From: Vulcanimicrobiota bacterium
GTDB lineage: Bacteria; Vulcanimicrobiota; Vulcanimicrobiia; Vulcanimicrobiales; Vulcanimicrobiaceae
Direction: 5' to 3'
NCBI GenBank assembly: GCA_019245275.1
Contig: JAFARW010000212.1
Location: 1 to 7,462 of the forward strand
DNA: 7,462 bases
Positions 5,895-7,462 of the stretch are shown piece by piece. The position numbers were made by a program, and so were the translations under genes. Below the pieces are notes generated by a model that saw nothing but the letters and a program-made list of their open reading frames with translations, was not told the DNA's origin and made no database searches. Within the stretch, counting starts at the first letter, position 1, and every line of letters starts with the position of its first letter.

Positions 5895-6803
5895 CTACGG
5901 GAACAACCAGCGCTGAAGCAGGTAAAGCAAACCGCCGGCCGACCCGGGTCTGCGCGACTGCGGCACGTAGACGATGTCGTCTTTTTTTAGCACCGGGTTG
6001 TACCACAGATTGCCGTTCATCAACGCTTGATATAGATTAACTTCGTGCGAGGCCGTTCGACCGTCCGCACCGGTTCGCGTCACATAGACACGGTTTAGGT
6101 CGGCGTTTGAGTTGGCGCTCGTGCCGGCTTTTGCAATCGCCGTCGCAAGGCGGTCGCCTTCGCGCATTTGGATATAGCCCGGCCGGTCAACCGCCCCGAC
6201 GACCTCCACATCGAACGTCTGCGGCCCTTCAACGTAAACGACCGAGCCTTCGTCAAGCTCGATGTTCTGCTGCTGGCTGCCATCGTGCAGCAGATTTTGA
6301 AGCGACACGCGGACGATCGCGCCGTTGGATCGGGAAACGCGCGCAAACGGCAAGTCGCCGTTCGTTGGATTGAGCCCGCCGGCGGCCGCAATCGCGTCGG
6401 TCAGGCGTCCGCCTGAACGCAGCGCATACTTGCCCGGCGTTTTCACGTCGCCCATCACGAGCACGTTGGCTTGCCCGGTCGCGGCGATCGCTACGGTAAC
6501 GACCGGATACTTAATGAACTTTTGCAGCGCCTTCGCGATCGACCGCGACGCGCCGTCGGTCGTTTCATTTGCTACGCGGACTCGACCCGCCAAAGGCAGC
6601 GTAATCGTACCATCCGGCAAGACGGTCGGCGGAGCCAGTTGCTTGAAGGTGTCGTCACCGAAGACTTGCACGGTCAATTGGTCGCCGCGGTGGATCAGGT
6701 AATGTCCGGCGCTCTCATCGGCAAGCAGCGGCCGGGAGGCAAACGCAAGGAAGCCGCCGATGAGAAGGACCGATGAAACGAGTCGGGCAAGGCGCGCGCT
6801 CAT
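5895..6803 (-). CDS. outer-membrane polysaccharide export (OPX) protein, Wza/GumB-like
   Basis: This 302-residue exported protein probably forms the periplasmic/outer-membrane channel through which the polysaccharide leaves the cell, working with the kinase/co-polymerase encoded next. It has a Sec signal peptide (residues 1-28, cleavage likely after LLA before DESAG). A polysaccharide export domain (about 33-108, starting YLIHRGDQLTVQVFG) and two SLBB domains (about 112-192, beginning ANVLVMGDVKTPGKY, and about 198-280, beginning DVEVVGAVDRPGY) follow. A short hydrophobic tail (GGLLYLLQRWLFP) could be membrane-inserting. No lipobox cysteine is present, unlike Wza. The start is either ATG 6803 (AGGAGG 10 bases upstream) or GTG 6809 (AGGAGG 4 bases upstream), adding two residues. 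The 5' end overlaps the divergent VanZ-like gene, so its promoter must lie inside that gene. Confidence 0.94.
   Translation of the reverse strand: MSARLARLVSSVLLIGGFLAFASRPLLADESAGHYLIHRGDQLTVQVFGDDTFKQLAPPTVLPDGTITLPLAGRVRVANETTDGASRSIAKALQKFIKYPVVTVAIAATGQANVLVMGDVKTPGKYALRSGGRLTDAIAAAGGLNPTNGDLPFARVSRSNGAIVRVSLQNLLHDGSQQQNIELDEGSVVYVEGPQTFDVEVVGAVDRPGYIQMREGDRLATAIAKAGTSANSNADLNRVYVTRTGADGRTASHEVNLYQALMNGNLWYNPVLKKDDIVYVPQSRRPGSAGGLLYLLQRWLFP
6764..6769 (+). promoter_or_regulatory. ribosome binding site of the VanZ-like gene
   Basis: GAAGGA ends 3 bases before the ATG at 6773. It lies inside the signal-peptide codons of the opposite-strand OPX gene and supports the VanZ-like start. Confidence 0.5.
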
Positions 6804-7180
6804 CCTCACGCAACCTCCTGTGGATAATCGTTGCGATCTTGCTCGTGGCCGGTTTTCTTTGGGCGGCGACCGCGCGAGAAGTTTACCAGGCGACCTCCCC
6901 GCATTCGCTGATCGCGCATGTCTGGTTTCGCAAGCTTTACAGCATCATCGCGTTCGCGATTGTCGGCGCGATCGCGGCGCGAGTCTTGCGCGCGATCCCA
7001 TACCCGCGACGCATTGCGCTCAGCAGTATCGTGGTCGCGGGATATAGCGCGCTGATCGAGGTCGCACAGAAATTTCACGGCTCGACCGAAAGCTGGCGCT
7101 GGAATCTCTTCGATGTCGGATGCGGTTTGATCGGCGGCGCGATCGGCGCAGCTCTTTACCGCATTCGCAGCAATCATTGA
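6773..7180 (+). CDS. VanZ-like small membrane protein
   Basis: This 135-residue integral membrane protein has about four hydrophobic segments (roughly 15-34, 54-72, 80-98 and 111-129). The VanZ-family pattern is visible in YSALIEVAQ (E96 and Q99) followed by WNLFDVGCGLIGGAIG (D114 and the Gly-rich last helix). VanZ was named for low-level teicoplanin resistance, but VanZ-like proteins are common in surface polysaccharide loci where their role is poorly defined. Here it is divergent from and adjacent to the OPX/kinase operon, which favours an envelope or exopolysaccharide role. The ATG at 6773 has GAAGGA 3 bases upstream; later in-frame TTG/GTG codons lie within TM1, so a shorter form is unlikely. 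It therefore overlaps the OPX 5' end by 31-37 bases and the downstream minus-strand gene by 7 bases. A resistance function should not be assumed. Confidence 0.85.
   Translation: MKRVGQGARSSSRNLLWIIVAILLVAGFLWAATAREVYQATSPHSLIAHVWFRKLYSIIAFAIVGAIAARVLRAIPYPRRIALSSIVVAGYSALIEVAQKFHGSTESWRWNLFDVGCGLIGGAIGAALYRIRSNH
6814..6819 (-). promoter_or_regulatory. ribosome binding site of the OPX gene
   Basis: A perfect AGGAGG on the minus strand lies 4 bases before GTG 6809 and 10 bases before ATG 6803. The distances do not clearly decide between the two starts. The site lies within codons 14-16 of the VanZ-like gene on the other strand. Confidence 0.7.
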
Positions 7181-7458
7181 GGCGCTGAACCGCCGCAGTC
7201 GGCGCTTTGCACCGCATCGACGGGCGGACACGGCGGCGGCGGATTTGGCACGGGGCCGGGTCCCGGTCCCGGACCAGGGCCCGGACTACCGATCAGCAGC
7301 CAGATGATGCCGCCCAAAAGTGCAAAGATACCGGCGTTGTGATGCGGCGGAGGCGGGAATGCTTCGGCGGCAACTGGAGCCGGCGTCGGCGGCGGCGGAG
7401 ACGCAGCCGCCGTCTCAATGTGACGCGGTGGCAGCGGCGGGCGCTTTGCGAGGTGCAC
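7174..7458 (-). CDS. Pro/Gly-rich single-pass membrane protein, unknown function (possibly 5'-partial)
   Basis: The visible 94 residues contain a proline-rich N-terminal half with PPPP runs (residues 21-24 and 35-38), one hydrophobic segment (about 42-57, AGIFALLGGIIWLLIG), a regular Pro-Gly run (59-69), a second Pro-rich stretch (71-79) and two C-terminal cysteines (C77, C88). No family is recognised. GTG at 7458 can serve as start, but the frame stays open to the window edge, so the protein may begin outside. No ribosome binding site can be judged because only four bases lie upstream. The stop overlaps the convergent VanZ-like stop by 7 bases. The composition suggests a membrane-anchored, extended or flexible envelope protein, but Pro-rich ORFs can also arise by chance in GC-rich DNA. 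The hydrophobic segment and the synonymous codon variation in the repeat favour a real gene. Confidence 0.6.
   Translation of the reverse strand: MHLAKRPPLPPRHIETAAASPPPPTPAPVAAEAFPPPPHHNAGIFALLGGIIWLLIGSPGPGPGPGPGPVPNPPPPCPPVDAVQSADCGGSAPQ
7252..7284 (-). repeat. Pro-Gly dipeptide repeat tract
   Basis: The 33 bases encode (PG)5P in the Pro/Gly-rich protein as tandem 6-base units of the form CCNGGN. The third codon positions differ between units (CCG, CCT, CCC for Pro; GGC, GGT, GGA for Gly), so this is not a fresh identical microsatellite expansion. Confidence 0.8.
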
Positions 7459-7462
7459 AACG

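Noticed and set aside
6773..7180. VanZ-like gene as an antibiotic resistance determinant
   Set aside because: No other vancomycin-cluster genes are present, and the neighbours are polysaccharide export genes; VanZ-like proteins are common outside resistance clusters.
6806..7231. 141-codon minus-strand open frame opposite the VanZ-like gene, just upstream of OPX
   Set aside because: Its product is Arg/Asp-rich without motifs, while the opposite strand encodes a coherent VanZ-like membrane protein.
7252..7284. GC-rich tandem units as a CRISPR or minisatellite
   Set aside because: The units are 6 bases, have no spacers and translate as an in-frame Pro-Gly run with varied codons.

Overview
The window is dense, high-GC bacterial DNA with almost no free intergenic space and frequent GTG/TTG starts. 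The two-SLBB polysaccharide export protein with a cleavable signal peptide, the lipoprotein cytochrome c and the Wzc-type co-polymerase/kinase point to an envelope with an outer membrane. No rRNA or other phylogenetic marker is present. The style would fit an uncultured soil lineage (for example Eremiobacterota-like or a neighbouring phylum), but that is a guess from gene style and not a demonstrated placement.

Left part (1-1304): the last codons of an upstream gene run with a 4-base TTGA overlap into a MoaD/ThiS-type sulfur carrier ending in Gly-Gly. Tail to tail with it, and overlapping by 29 bases, is a cysteine synthase-family PLP enzyme on the minus strand. The pair recalls the CysO/CysM system, in which a carrier thiocarboxylate is the sulfur donor for cysteine.

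Middle part (1367-3293): three closely spaced plus-strand genes look like one transcription unit: a lipoprotein mono-heme cytochrome c, a secreted HNH-endonuclease-like protein and a GT4-family glycosyltransferase. They are followed by a weakly supported 65-residue protein with a possible C2HC zinc site. That ORF meets the next minus-strand gene in a shared CTAG stop.

Right part (3569-7462): an envelope polysaccharide locus. On the minus strand, an outer-membrane polysaccharide export (OPX) protein is followed after 13 bases by a 770-residue polysaccharide co-polymerase fused to a BY-type tyrosine kinase. Head to head with the OPX gene, and overlapping its 5' end, is a VanZ-like membrane protein. 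The window ends with a Pro/Gly-rich single-pass protein on the minus strand, which overlaps the VanZ-like stop. The OPX and the kinase would act together in export and length control of an exopolysaccharide. The glycosyltransferase could contribute to its synthesis, but no Wzx, Wzy or priming transferase is present here.

Most of the content belongs to recognisable families. The points most worth a second look are an insertion of about 50 residues between Walker A and Walker A' in the kinase, a degenerate EX2RX2R motif in the same protein, the consistent overlap of antiparallel gene pairs, and the small possible zinc-binding ORF. I do not see a clear case for a wholly new system.
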